Source: Podospora bellae-mahoneyi (lineage: Eukaryota; Ascomycota; Sordariomycetes; Sordariales; Podosporaceae). Taken from it: a DNA stretch of 64,000 nucleotides. The stretch covers positions 2,790,001 through 2,854,000 of the forward strand of contig NC_085885.1 of assembly GCF_035222275.1 (NCBI RefSeq), written 5' to 3'. Below the pieces are notes generated by a model. The model was given only the letters and a program-made list of their open reading frames with translations, was not told the DNA's origin and did no database searches. The translations under genes were made by a program, and so were the position numbers. How positions within the stretch are numbered: the stretch's first letter is position 1; the number at the start of each line of letters is the position of its first letter. Below are positions 32,445-44,595 of the stretch, piece after piece.

Positions 32445-34238
32445 ACAAGGCGACAAGGCGACATATCGGACTAAGTCAATTTCTGTTGGTGAAGGAGGGG
32501 TGACTCATGTGAGGGGAGGTGGTGTTTGACATGCATCGTTATGTTCTTGATGGAAGATTGGTATTGTCATGACTGATGTGGGGGATCCTGTCCGGTAGTG
32601 TACACTAACGCAAGTTGAAACAATAGAGGCAATCATTGACTTCAGTTCTCATGACTTGCAGTTTCTTTGCACCGGCAACGCTCCAAATCGTGAGGCTGAC
32701 AGGGGTAGTTTGATGTTGAAGCTCACCAAGGGAGCCCTGGCCGGCGTGCCGGCCAAGAGGGGCGGCCCGTCGCTCCATTCTTGTCTTAAAAATGGGCCCA
32801 CCTTCCCACCACAGTGGTTCGTGTGGGGTAAGCTTGGTTCCCCCTGACCAGTCAACCGCCCTGCTGCCCTTTTCCCATCAACCTCACCCGAAGATGGAAG
32901 CTGTGCGGATACCGCCAGTTCAGTCAGGTCGAAGTGCAGGATTCTCCATCACGGCCCAATGGGAGGAGACACTCATTGGGAGATGGATGTGCCGCGTGGC
33001 TAGTGTGACTCGATCTCTGCGTCTTTGATGGACCCCATACCGAGGTGTGTGTGTCTGTCCGGGAGACGATATCACGGGCGTGCACGCACACAATTCTGTC
33101 AGAAGCAAGTGTCCGCCGAGACCTCCCGGATTGTGCAGAGGAGAGCAAGCGCCGGCAGGTGAGGCTGTGCCGTGAAACCGATTCTTGCTTCGCTGTCACT
33201 GGAGGGTTGCTGAACACGTGCCCCGCAGAGGCAAAAACCATGCTGCACAATTGGACCTGTTGGAATCGTTCCCAAACTTTCCTAGAGGATGCAAATACAA
33301 TGGCAAAAACATTTCATTTGTCCGTTTATATCAATCCGATGGAGAACACAGGACTGCTTAGCTAACTCTGCAAAAATAGTTGAGCTGTTGTGATGGAAGT
33401 TCATGGACGGATGGAGCTACCCCTCATCTGAAGTGCCACAGTGCAAACCCCTGCTCGACAAACCCACAACCAGGGCCGCCTTGCACGCTAAATTCACAAC
33501 GGCCATGTCTTCAGGGCTGACGACGACCGCGGCAATGTTGAAATCGAGAAGGTATCGCAAGATGCCGCGCAAGAGATCAATTGCGTACGAGCAATGTGTC
33601 ACTCGGATGCCAGATAGTGACGATGCCTGAGGCAGCTTGTCGACAACACCTGCCATCCGTCCATTCATAAGTGACAGCACAAGAACAGCTGCAGCCGGCC
33701 CCCAGCCCTGCTTGTTTTTCTTGTCGATCATGGATTATTCCCAGGCACACACCTCTCTTTGTATCACCCCCCACCTCCTGCATATAAATACTTTCCCACC
33801 CCCCCGCAACTTTTACATCCCTTTCCTCTTTTCCTCCCCCCCCCCCTCCTCTTCACACAACCAACGGGTCGCAAAGCTCTCTGGAGTTTTTCTGGAGTTC
33901 TCTCTTCAGGACCTCTCCGCCCCCGGACCCTGTCAATCGTTTTTGTGCCTCTCTCTCTCTCTCTCTCCCCCCCTCTCACTCTTTTTCTCTTGCTTTTCCT
34001 TCGGCCCTTCATTCATTATTTTCGTCGCTCTCTGAGAACATACATGGAAACTAGACAGTGGCAGTAATTCAGACATTAGTCTGACTTTTCTTTTGCTGTC
34101 TTTTTGCCTCATCCCGCACGCCTCGAGTCTTTATCGAACCAAAACCATACCATCATCACCGCTGTCACCACCACTCCCATCACCTCCTCTACCGCTATCA
34201 GCTTCGCCATAACCCGAAACAACAACGCAACCGCCAAC
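32445..34238. other. Intergenic region upstream of the BTB gene
   Basis: About 1.8 kb without a recognisable gene. The right end (33760-34100) is a strongly pyrimidine-rich leader with a (CT)n tract at about 33949-33968, typical of fungal promoters. Confidence 0.45.
33949..33968 (+). repeat. (CT)n tract in BTB-gene leader
   Basis: Repeated CT dinucleotides followed by a C run lie 270 bp before the BTB start codon. Confidence 0.8.
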
Positions 34239-35234
34239 ATGTTCAAGCGTTCTTTCCGAAGCCGTGAGACCAGCAACTCCCAGCGGGAGGCTGCCTCGAC
34301 GACGATGGATTCACAACACCGCGTGGACAAGGCCGCGAGGCTGATGAGGAAGGGCTCCGTGCGGGATGCCCAAAAAGTGTCGAAATTGCAACGGTCGCTC
34401 AATAACAACGAGGAGACCTCGCGTACACAGAGTGTGCAGACGAGGCTCAACGACAAGTCTCTTGCCCCTTCACCCATCGTCACCCTGGTGGTGGGCGCAG
34501 AGGCACGGCTGTTTGCAGCGCACGAAGATGTGCTCTGCCAGTCATCCTTTTTCGAGAGGGTGATTCGGAGCAACTTCACCGATGCGCAGAATAGAAGGAT
34601 CTCCCTCCCGGACGAGGAGCCAGAGGTCTTCAGCGGAATCCTCGAATATCTCTACAAGGGCGACTATTACCCCCGCTTGTTGCACAACAAGCAGCGCAAC
34701 TCTTGGGAGCTCGAGGACTCGCTTCCCCGTCGGGTCACCCCCCAAACCTCCCCGACGATCAACGACTCACCTAAATTCGGAGGTGGCCGCGCAGGCCAAA
34801 CCCCCCAGACCCCTGCGGCTGTCGAGGCGACCGTGTTCCTCTCGGGCATCAGCCAGCACATCCTTCGCGACACGGCCATCTACTGCGCTGCTGATCGCTT
34901 TGGGCTGGAGGAGCTCAAGAGGCTGGCGCTGCGGAAGCAAGGATTGCAGGCCGGCATCGACGTTGGCACCATCCTCCGCAGCGCGCAGTACTGCTACGCC
35001 AACACGCCCGACTCAGACAGCCGTCTGCGCGCCCATTACCTAGCACTCATCATCCGGTGCCGCAAGACCTTTAAGCGCAGCGGCACCATGCAGGCCGAGA
35101 TGGAGAAGTGCGGCAGCGACAACGTGTACGGCGAGGGAAGTGGGAAGTTGTTCTTTGATCTGTTTGTTGCCATGTGCAACCACCTCGACGACGTCATCGA
35201 TGCGAGCAACGCGCGGACCCCCAAGACGATCTAA
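34239..35234 (+). CDS. BTB/POZ-domain protein
   Basis: BTB domains mediate dimerisation and often link substrates to Cullin-3 ubiquitin ligases. The single exon starts at ATG 34239 (context GCCAACATGTTC), giving 331 aa. An in-frame upstream ATG at 34104 would add 45 low-complexity residues and has a poorer start. After a basic, Ser-rich N-terminus, the BTB fold begins near residue 88: IVTLVVGAEARLFAAHEDVL, then SFFERVIRSNF, LPDEEPEVFSGILEYLYKGDY. A Pro/Thr-rich insert follows, then a helical BACK-like segment (IYCAADRFGLEELKRLALRK). The architecture is that of fungal BTB proteins with N-terminal BTB and no kelch or zinc fingers. The partner is unknown. Confidence 0.85.
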   Translation: MFKRSFRSRETSNSQREAASTTMDSQHRVDKAARLMRKGSVRDAQKVSKLQRSLNNNEETSRTQSVQTRLNDKSLAPSPIVTLVVGAEARLFAAHEDVLCQSSFFERVIRSNFTDAQNRRISLPDEEPEVFSGILEYLYKGDYYPRLLHNKQRNSWELEDSLPRRVTPQTSPTINDSPKFGGGRAGQTPQTPAAVEATVFLSGISQHILRDTAIYCAADRFGLEELKRLALRKQGLQAGIDVGTILRSAQYCYANTPDSDSRLRAHYLALIIRCRKTFKRSGTMQAEMEKCGSDNVYGEGSGKLFFDLFVAMCNHLDDVIDASNARTPKTI

Positions 35235-36845
35235 GAGGGTGAACTGAATGAACCTTGCACGCGTGCAAGGCAGCAGACAGATATCTGGCGTTACCAAGGC
35301 ATGACAAGGAGGAATCTCTATACAAAGGGCAGGAAGCTGAATACTTGGATTGCGCATGTCGAGGGGATGTGACCGTGATGGGCTTGCGTCTTCTTTTTGC
35401 TCTTACTCAACATCCGGCGTTTTGGGTCTTTCTCATCCACATCTCCCACATCTTCACATCAGATTGGAACACCATTTGGGAGACATTTCATTCACACTGA
35501 AATCTCTTCACTTCTTTCAAGGTTGGCCGACCAATCCCCTATTTTTGATGTACAAGATTTGCGAAGTGAGAGGGGCCTAATGCCGATACACGATGTGAGT
35601 GTGGTTGCAAAGAGAGGAGACATTGCCGCAGCTCACCAAACCCTTCCCCTCTGCTCTCTGAATCTTCTTCTTTGCTTTGATCTCTCTTGCTTTTTGGAGC
35701 GTCGGGCTGTTTTTGGGACTTGTTTTTTTTTTGGTGTCTGATATCTCTGGAGTGTTTCCAGTTGGCTGGGGGAGCTAGTCTTCTCTGGTCGATCGATTCA
35801 CATCTGGAGAGAGCAGGGACTTTGTTACAGGCGTTCTAAGAACAGGAAGCCTTTTCTCATCGATACCCTCACCGTCAATTTTGTCTTTTCATGATGGAAT
35901 CAACAAAAACACGTTTTTGCCCCGCACACACCCATCTCACACACTGAGAAAACCACACAAAAAAAAAGTCAACACCTCCCCCCTCCCCCCCCCCAAACCA
36001 TGGATTGTGTACTATTTTTTGTGTCTCATTTCCAGCTTGCTGGACTTGACGAAGACGACATTTTTTTTTCTTTTTTTGTTTTTTTTTTTTTTTTGCTCTT
36101 TTCAATTTCGGGACTACGGAAACGGAACGGAACGGCCAATCTCAACTTTACGCAGCGTCACACAAACTGTGGACGTCTCCAACACCACTCTCAGATTGAA
36201 CAACAATACCCGGGGTTTTAGTTTGGATCTATTCGCAAACCCCAATGTGCATTTTTATGAGCAGCAAAAAAAGAAACATATCCACGACAAAAAAAAGAAA
36301 AACACAAACCACAACAACAATTTCTATTTCTTTTGTCTTTTTGTTTGCAACAAATCGACAGCGTTTACAACAATCAGGATGATCATGGTTGGGGAGGGAG
36401 GGATTGGATGGAGCTTTTCCGGTGTTTTGCTTGCCTGCATGGATTGCCGGTAAATTTTTTTTAACATCTTGCTGGACTTGAGGAAAAAGAAGAAGGATAT
36501 ACATTCACTTGTATCTCTTTACTTGTCACGAAACTTTTTTTGATGATGATACGTAACGAATCTTCTTTTTTTTTGGTCAATTTTGAGGAGGAGCCTTGTT
36601 TTATGCACAGACAGGGCTTGCCAGAAAACACATAACAGCACACCTTGAGTCCTAGCGATGATGGCTTAAAGGGTCAGATTAGGATTTTAATGGGAGACGA
36701 AAAAGAGTCGGCCACCTCAGATATTTGTTCCCTTGCTTTGGTGCTGTGATGTGATGAGGTGTTTGGTTCATACTGCCAGAGGACCAAACCGCCTTCACCC
36801 CTTTACCCCCTTACGCCCCACCTTCACCATGTCATCCACAGCTCT
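35235..36845. other. Intergenic region with long T and A homopolymer tracts
   Basis: A 1.6-kb spacer. It contains T runs around 36060-36095 interrupted by C or G, and A-rich tracts near 35960 and 36280. Open frames here are low-complexity artefacts. Confidence 0.5.
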
Positions 36846-37494
36846 CTACTCCTTCCACTTAACGTCCATCTCCTTCACCTCAGCCACCAACTCCCCCAAT
36901 TCCCCCTTTGCCGGTCTCGCCGCCATAGCCTCAACTTTCACCGTCCAGCTTTCCAAGTCAGCGAGCCCATAAACCCAGCAAATCTCCCTCACGGGAACCT
37001 TGGTCCCATCACTGAGAACTTGGTAGACCCAGAGGGACACCCCGTTATCGTTTCCCTCTTTTTGGATCGAGATTGTCGTCCAGGGGGTGGAGGTGTCGGG
37101 GTCGGGGGTGAGGGCGGAGACGGACCAGTCGGCCCAGTTGTCGCAGGAGACTACCGAGAGGCGGGGGGAGGAGTTGTAGTATTCGATGCCGGCTTTGATC
37201 CACTTTTTGAGGGAGGGGGAGGAAGGGGAGGAAAAGGTGAGGAGGAGGCCGGATTGGTCGTATTGGTGGTTGTAGGGGAGGCGGAAGGTCAGGGTTGTGG
37301 AGAGGAAGAGGGGAAGGGGGGAGGAGGGGGTTAGGTGGGAGGGGGTGGATGTTGGTGCTGGAGGGGGTTAGCGAGGTGGTGTTGGAGGGGTGGGGAGAAA
37401 AAGGGGAGGTACCGTTGAAGATGTCTTTGGAGGGGGGCTTGCGCCAGATGTCGGTTGCTGGGGGGGCGCGGATGGTGAAGGGTGAGGAGGACAT
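36846..37494 (-). CDS. DUF1349 / REE1-like concanavalin-fold protein
   Basis: Exon 1 (37413-37494) encodes MSSSPFTIRAPPATDIWRKP and continues to IFN. Exon 2 (36846-37357) starts in phase after a 55-bp intron (donor GTACCT, branch GCTAAC, acceptor CCAG), giving 197 aa. The DxWRKPPs...FN motif at the start, YDQSGLLLTF and KWIKAGIEYYN are hallmarks of the DUF1349 family. This family includes yeast Ree1 (regulation of enolase 1) and adopts a concanavalin A-like jelly-roll. SCDNWADWSVS, SLWVYQV and REICWVYGL complete the fold. The ligand or partner is not predictable. It is divergently arranged with BRF1. Confidence 0.87.
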
Positions 37495-38627
37495 TTTGAG
37501 GTTTTACGGAGGTGGGTTGATGATGGATGATGGGATGTCAAAGGAGTGAGAGTGAGCAAAGATATTTATACTGAAGCATGGACTGAGGAATAGCTACATG
37601 GATACGAGAAAAGGGGACGTTAAACGCTGCTGCTGCATAACATCACAACATGTGGTCACTCGAGTCGCTGAGGCGCACCACAGCGGGGTCTGCTGCCCGG
37701 TGGACGGAAGCGGGGCGGCTTCTCACCTGCCGGATTGCATTTGAGCACGGCATTTGCGACGTTGCTGCTGTCGGAGTTTCTCAGCTGAGACAGGCTCGAA
37801 TTGGCAGTTCCGCCTGGTGGTGGGTTCATCAAGGTTGTTGTTACCTGCGGCAGTAATCCCCAGGGTCGCTGGCAGTCAAATGGTCGGTGACGAAGTGAAT
37901 TGAGGACGGGTGGGCGCAGGCAATCAACGGCTTGAGGGCAAACTGAGGTGGCGGGTTGGCAGCGAGAGAGTTGGAAAATGTTTGAATTGCAGGGCACTAG
38001 GCAAATCTACCAGTCTTTTATTGAACGCCGTCATTTGTCCATCGACGGGCCGGATGCAAAGCTCGCAAAAAAGTGTTTGGAGCCGTGTTCGAATCTTGAC
38101 GTTCGTACCCCTGTCAGACTGCTGACTCGCCCAGTGGCCCAAGCTTTCCGCCGACTTTTTTGGCAGAGCCCTCAACACCCCGCTTGACCATTCGCCCAGT
38201 TTTGCAAAATTCAATCCCCACACAGAGTTCTCACCTCGCAGAACTCTTTTCCCGCACCAGTATCACCGCCCTTGGCCAGGAATTCTATCCAATCGTGTTA
38301 CACCCCTTTCCCCCCTTATTCTCATCTTTCACGGAAGAGTTGGCCTGAGGGCATCATCATCTCCTGCGAGTTGCCAGCTTTGAGATCGCGACTCTGCAGT
38401 CTCTCCTGGCAGAGGAGCCCCGCCAAAGCTGTTTCTGGTGGGCGACGAACGCGTCGGCTGCTTTGCTTGTCTCTGCAACCTTGAGACTTGCTGCCGGCCA
38501 TCAATCTTCACCACCAACTCATCTCTCACGGCTCTCACAACAGCCAACTATCCACCGCCACCCCCTTTTCTCTTCTCTTAACAAGAACAACACGATTTGA
38601 GACGGACAACAAGCCAAACCAGCAATC
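37495..38627. promoter_or_regulatory. Divergent intergenic region, DUF1349 gene / BRF1
   Basis: A 1.1-kb head-to-head region without a coding gene. The BRF1 side (38480-38620) is an A/C-rich leader. Confidence 0.45.
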
Positions 38628-41135
38628 ATGCCGCCCAAACCCAAGAACAAACGCTCGAATCGCGTTAGTCGTATCATGGACAACACGGACCGCAGGAGAC
38701 AGCTATCCGTCGCCCCGTCTCCCTCACCTGCCCCCGCGGCGGCTCAGGCGAAGGGCTCTTCAGGCAGTTCGGAAAAATGCAGAAACTGCGGTAGCACAGA
38801 CATCCAAGAAGGAGCTTGCGCGGACTGCGGTTTGGTCCTCCGCGAACACGACATCGTCGCCGAGATCACCTTCGGCGAGACTTCCAACGGAGCTGCCACA
38901 GTTCAAGGTAGCTATCTCGGTGCAAACCAGGGTGGCGTCCGCCCAACTGGGATGGGACTCTCCTTTCGTCGGGTTCCCGGCGCTGGCCTCAAGGAAGCTC
39001 GTGAGCGCGCCGAGAGAGAGACCAGGGATCTCTGCAGCCAGATGGTTCACCAGCTTTCTGTGCCTCTTGATGTTGCAGACACAGCTATGGACATCTACAG
39101 GGAAGCTGTTCGTGCCAGTTACGTCAAGGGCCGCCGCAAGCACAACGTCGCCGCTGTTTGCATGTATGCCGCCTGCCGCCTTGCAAATCAGAAACAGATC
39201 ATGCTCCTCGATCTGGCCGACATCGTCAAGACAGATGTGTTCCTTCTTGGTCGCAACTACAAAGAGCTCATGAGACGGCTTCCCACATTCGACACTGGAT
39301 ACGACCCTCTCACACTGGAGAATCTGATCTTTCGTTTCGCCGCCAAGCTAGAGTTCCTCCATGACACCAACAAGGTCGCCAACTCGGCACTTCGCATCGC
39401 CCACCGCATGGTCAAAGACAATATCAGCATTGGTCGCCGGCCCGCGGGTATCTCTGGCGCTGCTATCATCATGGCTGCTCGCGCGCACAACTTCCGCCGC
39501 ACTGTTCGGGAGGTGGTTTATGTCGCCAAGGTCACGATGGCCACTTTGCAGGAACGCATGTCCGAATTTGCCGCCGTCCCCGCTGCCAGTCTCAGCATCA
39601 AGCAGTTTATGCAAGGTGACGAGATGCACCCCGAGGCTTCTCATGATCCCCCTGCTGTCTACAAGCAGTCCAGGGAGTGGCTCGAGAAGCACCCCAAGAG
39701 AGCCAGAAAGAGGAAGGCCTCGGACAACAGCCCAGAAGATCCCCAAGAGCCTGACCAGCAAAGCGCTCCCAAGCGTCGGAGAACTTCTGCTGATGCTTAC
39801 ACGCCGGACTCGGAAGCTGAGGAAGCTTCAGCTCCCCACGTGGACAGCGACGGTTTCGTGATCCCGCCCAACCCCAATGAACAACCCAAGAAGAAACAGC
39901 TTTTGACCGATCATGAAGGCGCTCTCCTGATTGGTGGTTTGGGGGCACCCGAGGACGGATTGGAGGAAGAGGAAGTGGAGGCGTTGCACCGGGAGTTTTA
40001 CGAAGATGAGAATGCGAACAGCCACGAGTACGATGCGAGCAGCGAGATGGCGATGGCTCAACAGCAAGGCATTGCTATTCCGGGTATGAAGGTGACGATC
40101 AAGCCCAGAGCTGGTTCCACTCCGGCTGCCAATGGCGCCCCCATCAGCGATGGGAACGCAACGAAGGGCGTCCAGGAGGAGCCCGCGCAAGGCAAGCGGG
40201 CGAAACCCACGCTTACTATCGACTTCGACAGCCAGGATGATAATATTGAGGCAGACATGGAGGGACTTATCGAGGATCCGGCCATTGCCCGCGTCGTTGA
40301 AGAGGTCACCCGCCTGGAACAGCAGCTCGAGAAACAGCCGGCCATTCAGGTGTCCAAGGCGATTCTAGACGAAGAGACCCCAGCCGCAGAGACTTCTACC
40401 CAGGAGGCTCCTGCTGTCGTGAATGAGCAGCCCGGCGAAGCTCCGCTCAACACACCTTCCAACGAGGAAGCCGAGGCCAGCACTTCACCTGCCGCCTCTG
40501 CCTCCAACTCGCTTGCTGCCGATCCTCTTCTGGACCCGATTATACGGGAGGACGAGTTTGAGGATGACCCCGAGGTCATGTTCTGCCGCTTGTCCGAGGA
40601 AGATAGCAAGGTCAAGTCCCAAATTTGGTATAACCAAAACAAGGACTGGCTTCGCCAGGTGCAGCAAAAGACGTTTGAGGCAAAGGTAGCGAGAAACAAG
40701 CCTAAGAAGAAGAGCCAGGGGAAAAAGGCTCGCATTGGAGAGGGTCAATCCGGGCCTGCTGCTTCGGCGTCGGAGGCTACGTCACAGATGCTTGCCAACC
40801 GCGCGCTCGTGATCAGCACAAAGCTCAATTACGGCAACATGGACACTCTCTTTAGCCTCAATCAGGGGGGTCCTGGCTCTGCTGGTACCCAAAGTGGCAT
40901 GCCGAGTGCCGCCGCCAGCAACAATGGAGCAGGGGATGATGAAGAGATGCCCGACGATCCGGCTCCGGCTCAGGCTGCGGGTGATGAGGATCACGACACC
41001 GCCGCTGCGTACGAGGAAGAGGGTGTCGAGGAGGATTACCAACACCATGAGGAGGAGACTTACGAGCAAGAGGACGACGAGGGTGATTATGATCAGGGAG
41101 GCCACGGGCCTGGGTTCAATCCCTGGGATGAATAA
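38628..41135 (+). CDS. BRF1: TFIIIB subunit BRF1 (RNA polymerase III initiation factor)
   Basis: Brf1 joins TBP and Bdp1 to form TFIIIB, which recruits Pol III to tRNA and 5S genes. This is a single exon of 835 aa. A TFIIB-type zinc ribbon (C51, C54, C64, C67: CRNCGSTDIQEGACADC) is followed by two cyclin-like repeats (about 120-330), with KGRRKHNVAAVCMYAACR in the first and RRPAGISGAAIIMAARAHNF in the second. After an acidic linker, the Brf1-specific homology block II (about 655-690) reads LSEEDSKVKSQIWYNQNKDW. It forms the TBP/Bdp1 contact. The C-terminus is acidic and Gln/Tyr-rich. All expected parts are present. A Pol III target, tRNA-Glu, is 9 kb downstream, but that proximity is probably chance. 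Confidence 0.95.
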   Translation: MPPKPKNKRSNRVSRIMDNTDRRRQLSVAPSPSPAPAAAQAKGSSGSSEKCRNCGSTDIQEGACADCGLVLREHDIVAEITFGETSNGAATVQGSYLGANQGGVRPTGMGLSFRRVPGAGLKEARERAERETRDLCSQMVHQLSVPLDVADTAMDIYREAVRASYVKGRRKHNVAAVCMYAACRLANQKQIMLLDLADIVKTDVFLLGRNYKELMRRLPTFDTGYDPLTLENLIFRFAAKLEFLHDTNKVANSALRIAHRMVKDNISIGRRPAGISGAAIIMAARAHNFRRTVREVVYVAKVTMATLQERMSEFAAVPAASLSIKQFMQGDEMHPEASHDPPAVYKQSREWLEKHPKRARKRKASDNSPEDPQEPDQQSAPKRRRTSADAYTPDSEAEEASAPHVDSDGFVIPPNPNEQPKKKQLLTDHEGALLIGGLGAPEDGLEEEEVEALHREFYEDENANSHEYDASSEMAMAQQQGIAIPGMKVTIKPRAGSTPAANGAPISDGNATKGVQEEPAQGKRAKPTLTIDFDSQDDNIEADMEGLIEDPAIARVVEEVTRLEQQLEKQPAIQVSKAILDEETPAAETSTQEAPAVVNEQPGEAPLNTPSNEEAEASTSPAASASNSLAADPLLDPIIREDEFEDDPEVMFCRLSEEDSKVKSQIWYNQNKDWLRQVQQKTFEAKVARNKPKKKSQGKKARIGEGQSGPAASASEATSQMLANRALVISTKLNYGNMDTLFSLNQGGPGSAGTQSGMPSAAASNNGAGDDEEMPDDPAPAQAAGDEDHDTAAAYEEEGVEEDYQHHEEETYEQEDDEGDYDQGGHGPGFNPWDE

Positions 41136-43156
41136 AGCGGAGGGGAGGCGCATGAGATAGAGTGTTTCAGCGAGATTGAGTTTTTTCCACCAAGATACCC
41201 AACGCCCGATGTATCGAGGCGATTCACAGCGCAACTTTTGTTTTCTTTGTAGACTGGACAAAGGTTTGGAGTCTGGGGTTGTTTATAGACACGGTAGGGA
41301 GGAAATGGGAAAGAACAGGGCTGTTTTTGAGGGTTATTGTCAGAGGGATGGATATACCCGCGACTTTTATGGGCTATTATTGCATGCAGGATATTTTACC
41401 ATTTCATGGAGGGAGATGAATTTGGGGGCGATCAGTGGATTTGGGGGGCTTTTTTTTTCCTTCCCCGGAGGGCACTGCTATTCGATTCGGTTTCGTTGTT
41501 ACTGCAGTCATCTCTCAGAGGGTGGGAGGGATCAGGGGAGGGTGTATGCATATAAAGCAAAAAAAAAAAAAATGATATTTTTATAAATCTTTTGGTTGAT
41601 GGGTGATGTGAACGTGAGGGTGTTGAGGGTTGGAGGGAAGTTGTTTGGCGCAGAGCGCAAGGCTAGCAACCTGGAAGTGGCTTGTGGTGATTTACTTTTG
41701 CTCTCTGTGATGGTGATTATAAGGTGTGTAATAATGCCATCTCTGTGGTGCCAACGCTTGTTGGTTGCAGTGTGCTTGCTTCTTTCTTCTGGCCGTTGGT
41801 AGTAGTTGAGTCTGAGTCTGGGAGAAGATGTTAGCCACCCCCCTTGGGTCTGTCTGTCACATGCGGCAACATTAGTACACCACAGCCCATCTGTGGTTGT
41901 TGAGGCTCTTTTTCTCGCCCTGCCAGCGGTCAAGCTTTTGTACATGCCTTTTCTTGATTTTGATATTCCTGTCGCCAAGGGCGTCTCTTCTCATGATGAG
42001 AGAGTTAAGATGAGATGTCAAGCAGCTTGCTATGTAATGGAGATGGAATGGCTGCTTATTGCATTTTCTGCAGTGAACATCACGAGGTGAGAACAACACG
42101 GACGTGGTTGATGGCTGAGAAGTTGGAGGCTGGTGAGGTCTGCGGGGGTGCAACCTTCCATCTCGGTCGCTGATACTCGGAGTTTGGGGATTGGCAGGAG
42201 CAAGAGTGAACTCTTCCCAGGAGCTTGGGTACCCCATCTGTGCGCGACGAACCTGCGATCGATCGGTAGCCGTTCGTTTTAGCAAGGACCTTTGCGTTCG
42301 CCCTGCCACACCCATCCCTCATCGTCGACGATGCAAGGCGTACCGAAGGCTGCCGTCCCCCGGGGTCCGTGATCTGGGAGGGGGACCGGGATTGCCGATC
42401 AATGTGGCATTCGGGGTCAGATTGCATCTCCCCTTGGTGGCTTTTTGGGTCAGTGTGGGGAACCCCGGACAGATGGTGAGATAGTCACGATGGTACTGTA
42501 CTGGCTGATGAAGGGTAGCACAGATGGCGTCATGATTCCCACGACTTCACTTTGCGGTCTCGGTATCCAGCAGCACGCATAAGTAAGGATTATTGGATCT
42601 TATCGACCATGACCAGATCCTGAACAGCGGGCGCTGCGCTCAGCTACGGAGCTCCAGGGGAAAGTCCGTCAAGCCCTGACATCAGCTACCGGGAGCTTGT
42701 TTATTTTGGCGTCCCAGTTCCTATACCAACGCTCTACATTAGCTCCAGCAGGATCGGGAGGTGTGGTTGCTCAGGTAGGTACGAAAGGTTAAATGTTCTC
42801 CAAGCTCTCGACAAATTCACTTGGGGGCTAACGGCTTTTTGTACCGCAGGAGCGGCACCGGTTGCAGCACAAAAAGTTACTCCGGTCCCTCTTCCGAAGG
42901 AGCCAGAAAATACATGAAGAGCCGGATACAAAAGGCTGTTGGGCTTGAAGACATTGACTCGATTGGGTAAGACACCGCCGAAGGAGCCGACTGAGAGTAA
43001 TACTCCGAATAAATCCCCCGAGTCAACCGGCGACCACCGAGAGAGCTAGCTACGACTTTGTTGCAGCACTCGACTTGGCTACCCGAAGATACTCACCTCG
43101 TTAAAATACTCTCAACCACGAGAAGAGATTTACAGCCTAGATCAGGAATAACAACA
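41136..43156. other. Intergenic region, 2 kb
   Basis: No gene is recognised. It holds a 13-nt A run near 41561-41573 and scattered short frames without family resemblance. Confidence 0.45.
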
Positions 43157-43999
43157 ATGGAGCGACCGACGACGAAACCGGCGCCCAAGCCTATCTACCC
43201 TCCCAGTCACATCAACATCTGCTCACCCTTCACCCCGAAAGAATACACATGCTGCCACTGCGACAACGCCAGCAATTTCCTTGTCTTCTCCCAAGACAGA
43301 CGAGTTAGCTCCTGTCCCCACGCCCACGATCCCCAGACCTGTGTCCCGAGCCATCATCACAGCAATGCCCCGCAAGGATGCCAGATGAGAGACCACCTCG
43401 GCCGACCCCCGCTCAAGCTCCGAATCCCAGCTGCTTTCACCTGCGCGACGTGCAAGAATCAAAACAGCATCTTCAAGATCATGGCACAAGAGCAGGTGAC
43501 GTGTAACTGTGGTGCACCTTACTTGGAAGCTGTATATGATCAATATGGACAGATCCTTTTATGGCCTGGGCTGAGGGGTGATGCCGCTATTGACGAGCTC
43601 TCGGACCCGAAGAAGGTCGCTGAACTCAGGTGGAGGTTGATTGAGATGGGAGGGATGCCTTGGGTGGAGAATGAGACTAGGTTGCGGAAATGGGTTGAGG
43701 AGCAAGAGGCATTGGAGGGTTTGCAGAAGGCCGAGTTTGTCAGGCGGGGGATGACGAGGCAGAAGGAGGAGGCGGGAGCGGCGTTGGGGGTGTTGAAGGG
43801 TTTGGGACCCGGCTCGCCGGGGCTTTCGCCTTCGGGGTCACCTTCGCCTTCACCTTCGCCCTCGCCGTCATCGGAAAATGGGAAGGGGGAGGAGAGTTGG
43901 GATAGGCTGTTCAAGGTCGTTCCAAAACATCAGATTGGGTGCGTGGAGACCAAGGATTCTTTGGATGATAGGCTGGCTGAGGTGAGAGTGGTTGAGTAG
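43157..43999 (+). CDS. Cysteine-rich protein, putative zinc-binding (unassigned)
   Basis: A single exon of 280 aa starting at ATG 43157 (ACAACAATGG); an in-frame upstream ATG-like codon at 43058 is less likely. The N-terminal half has two clusters of Cys. C32/C33/C35 (YTCCHCDNASNF) with C53 and C62 (SCPHAHDPQTC) forms one. C96/C99 (TCATCKNQN) with C116/C118 (TCNCGAPY) forms the other. They look like two treble-clef or ribbon-type zinc sites. A helical, charged region follows (ELSDPKKVAELRWRLIEMGG, then WVEEQEALEGLQKAEFVRRG), then a Ser/Pro repeat (SPSPSPSPS) and a short C-terminal block. It has no signal peptide, so it is likely intracellular. I do not recognise a named family. Confidence 0.75.
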   Translation: MERPTTKPAPKPIYPPSHINICSPFTPKEYTCCHCDNASNFLVFSQDRRVSSCPHAHDPQTCVPSHHHSNAPQGCQMRDHLGRPPLKLRIPAAFTCATCKNQNSIFKIMAQEQVTCNCGAPYLEAVYDQYGQILLWPGLRGDAAIDELSDPKKVAELRWRLIEMGGMPWVENETRLRKWVEEQEALEGLQKAEFVRRGMTRQKEEAGAALGVLKGLGPGSPGLSPSGSPSPSPSPSPSSENGKGEESWDRLFKVVPKHQIGCVETKDSLDDRLAEVRVVE

Positions 44000-44552
44000 G
44001 CGCCGTGGACGAGGGTATAATGTGAATAGGGTTGCATGGAGACGGCGTTATGGCGTTCTTAAGGTTGGTCTTGATACCCTTTTTGCTGCACGCTACTTGG
44101 GAGGTCCCGTGGTTTCTGGCTATCTTCAGGGGCGAAATTTTACAATATCTGAGGCCTCTACATGTCATATGATCTTTTGGATAATATTCTATTTCATCTT
44201 TACCCATGTCAAGAAGGGCATGGCAGTCTATGTCTTTTTACTCAGCTGGGTACCAAACCTTATCGACTGGGAAAATTGAGTTTACCACAGGTGCACATCT
44301 TATCCACCCTCCAAACTCGAAAACAAAGTTTGTCTCCTTAATATTTAACTTGACACAGCGAGCAACTTTCCATCCCAAAATCACGTCTTTTTCTTCACTG
44401 CCTTCCGAACCTCCGCTTAGTAGCACCCCTGTGGACAGAAAATAAGGGACTGCGATGAAATATTAAAGCCTTCAAAGATAGTTAGGATACTTCTTAAACA
44501 TCTAAGAAGGCCTTTCGACTATCCCCGAAGGCCTATAACACATATTGAACGC

Positions 44553-44595
<43 letters not shown>

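Noticed and set aside
35881-36453. 190-codon plus-strand frame
   Set aside because: Built from homopolymer T and A tracts. No conserved features.
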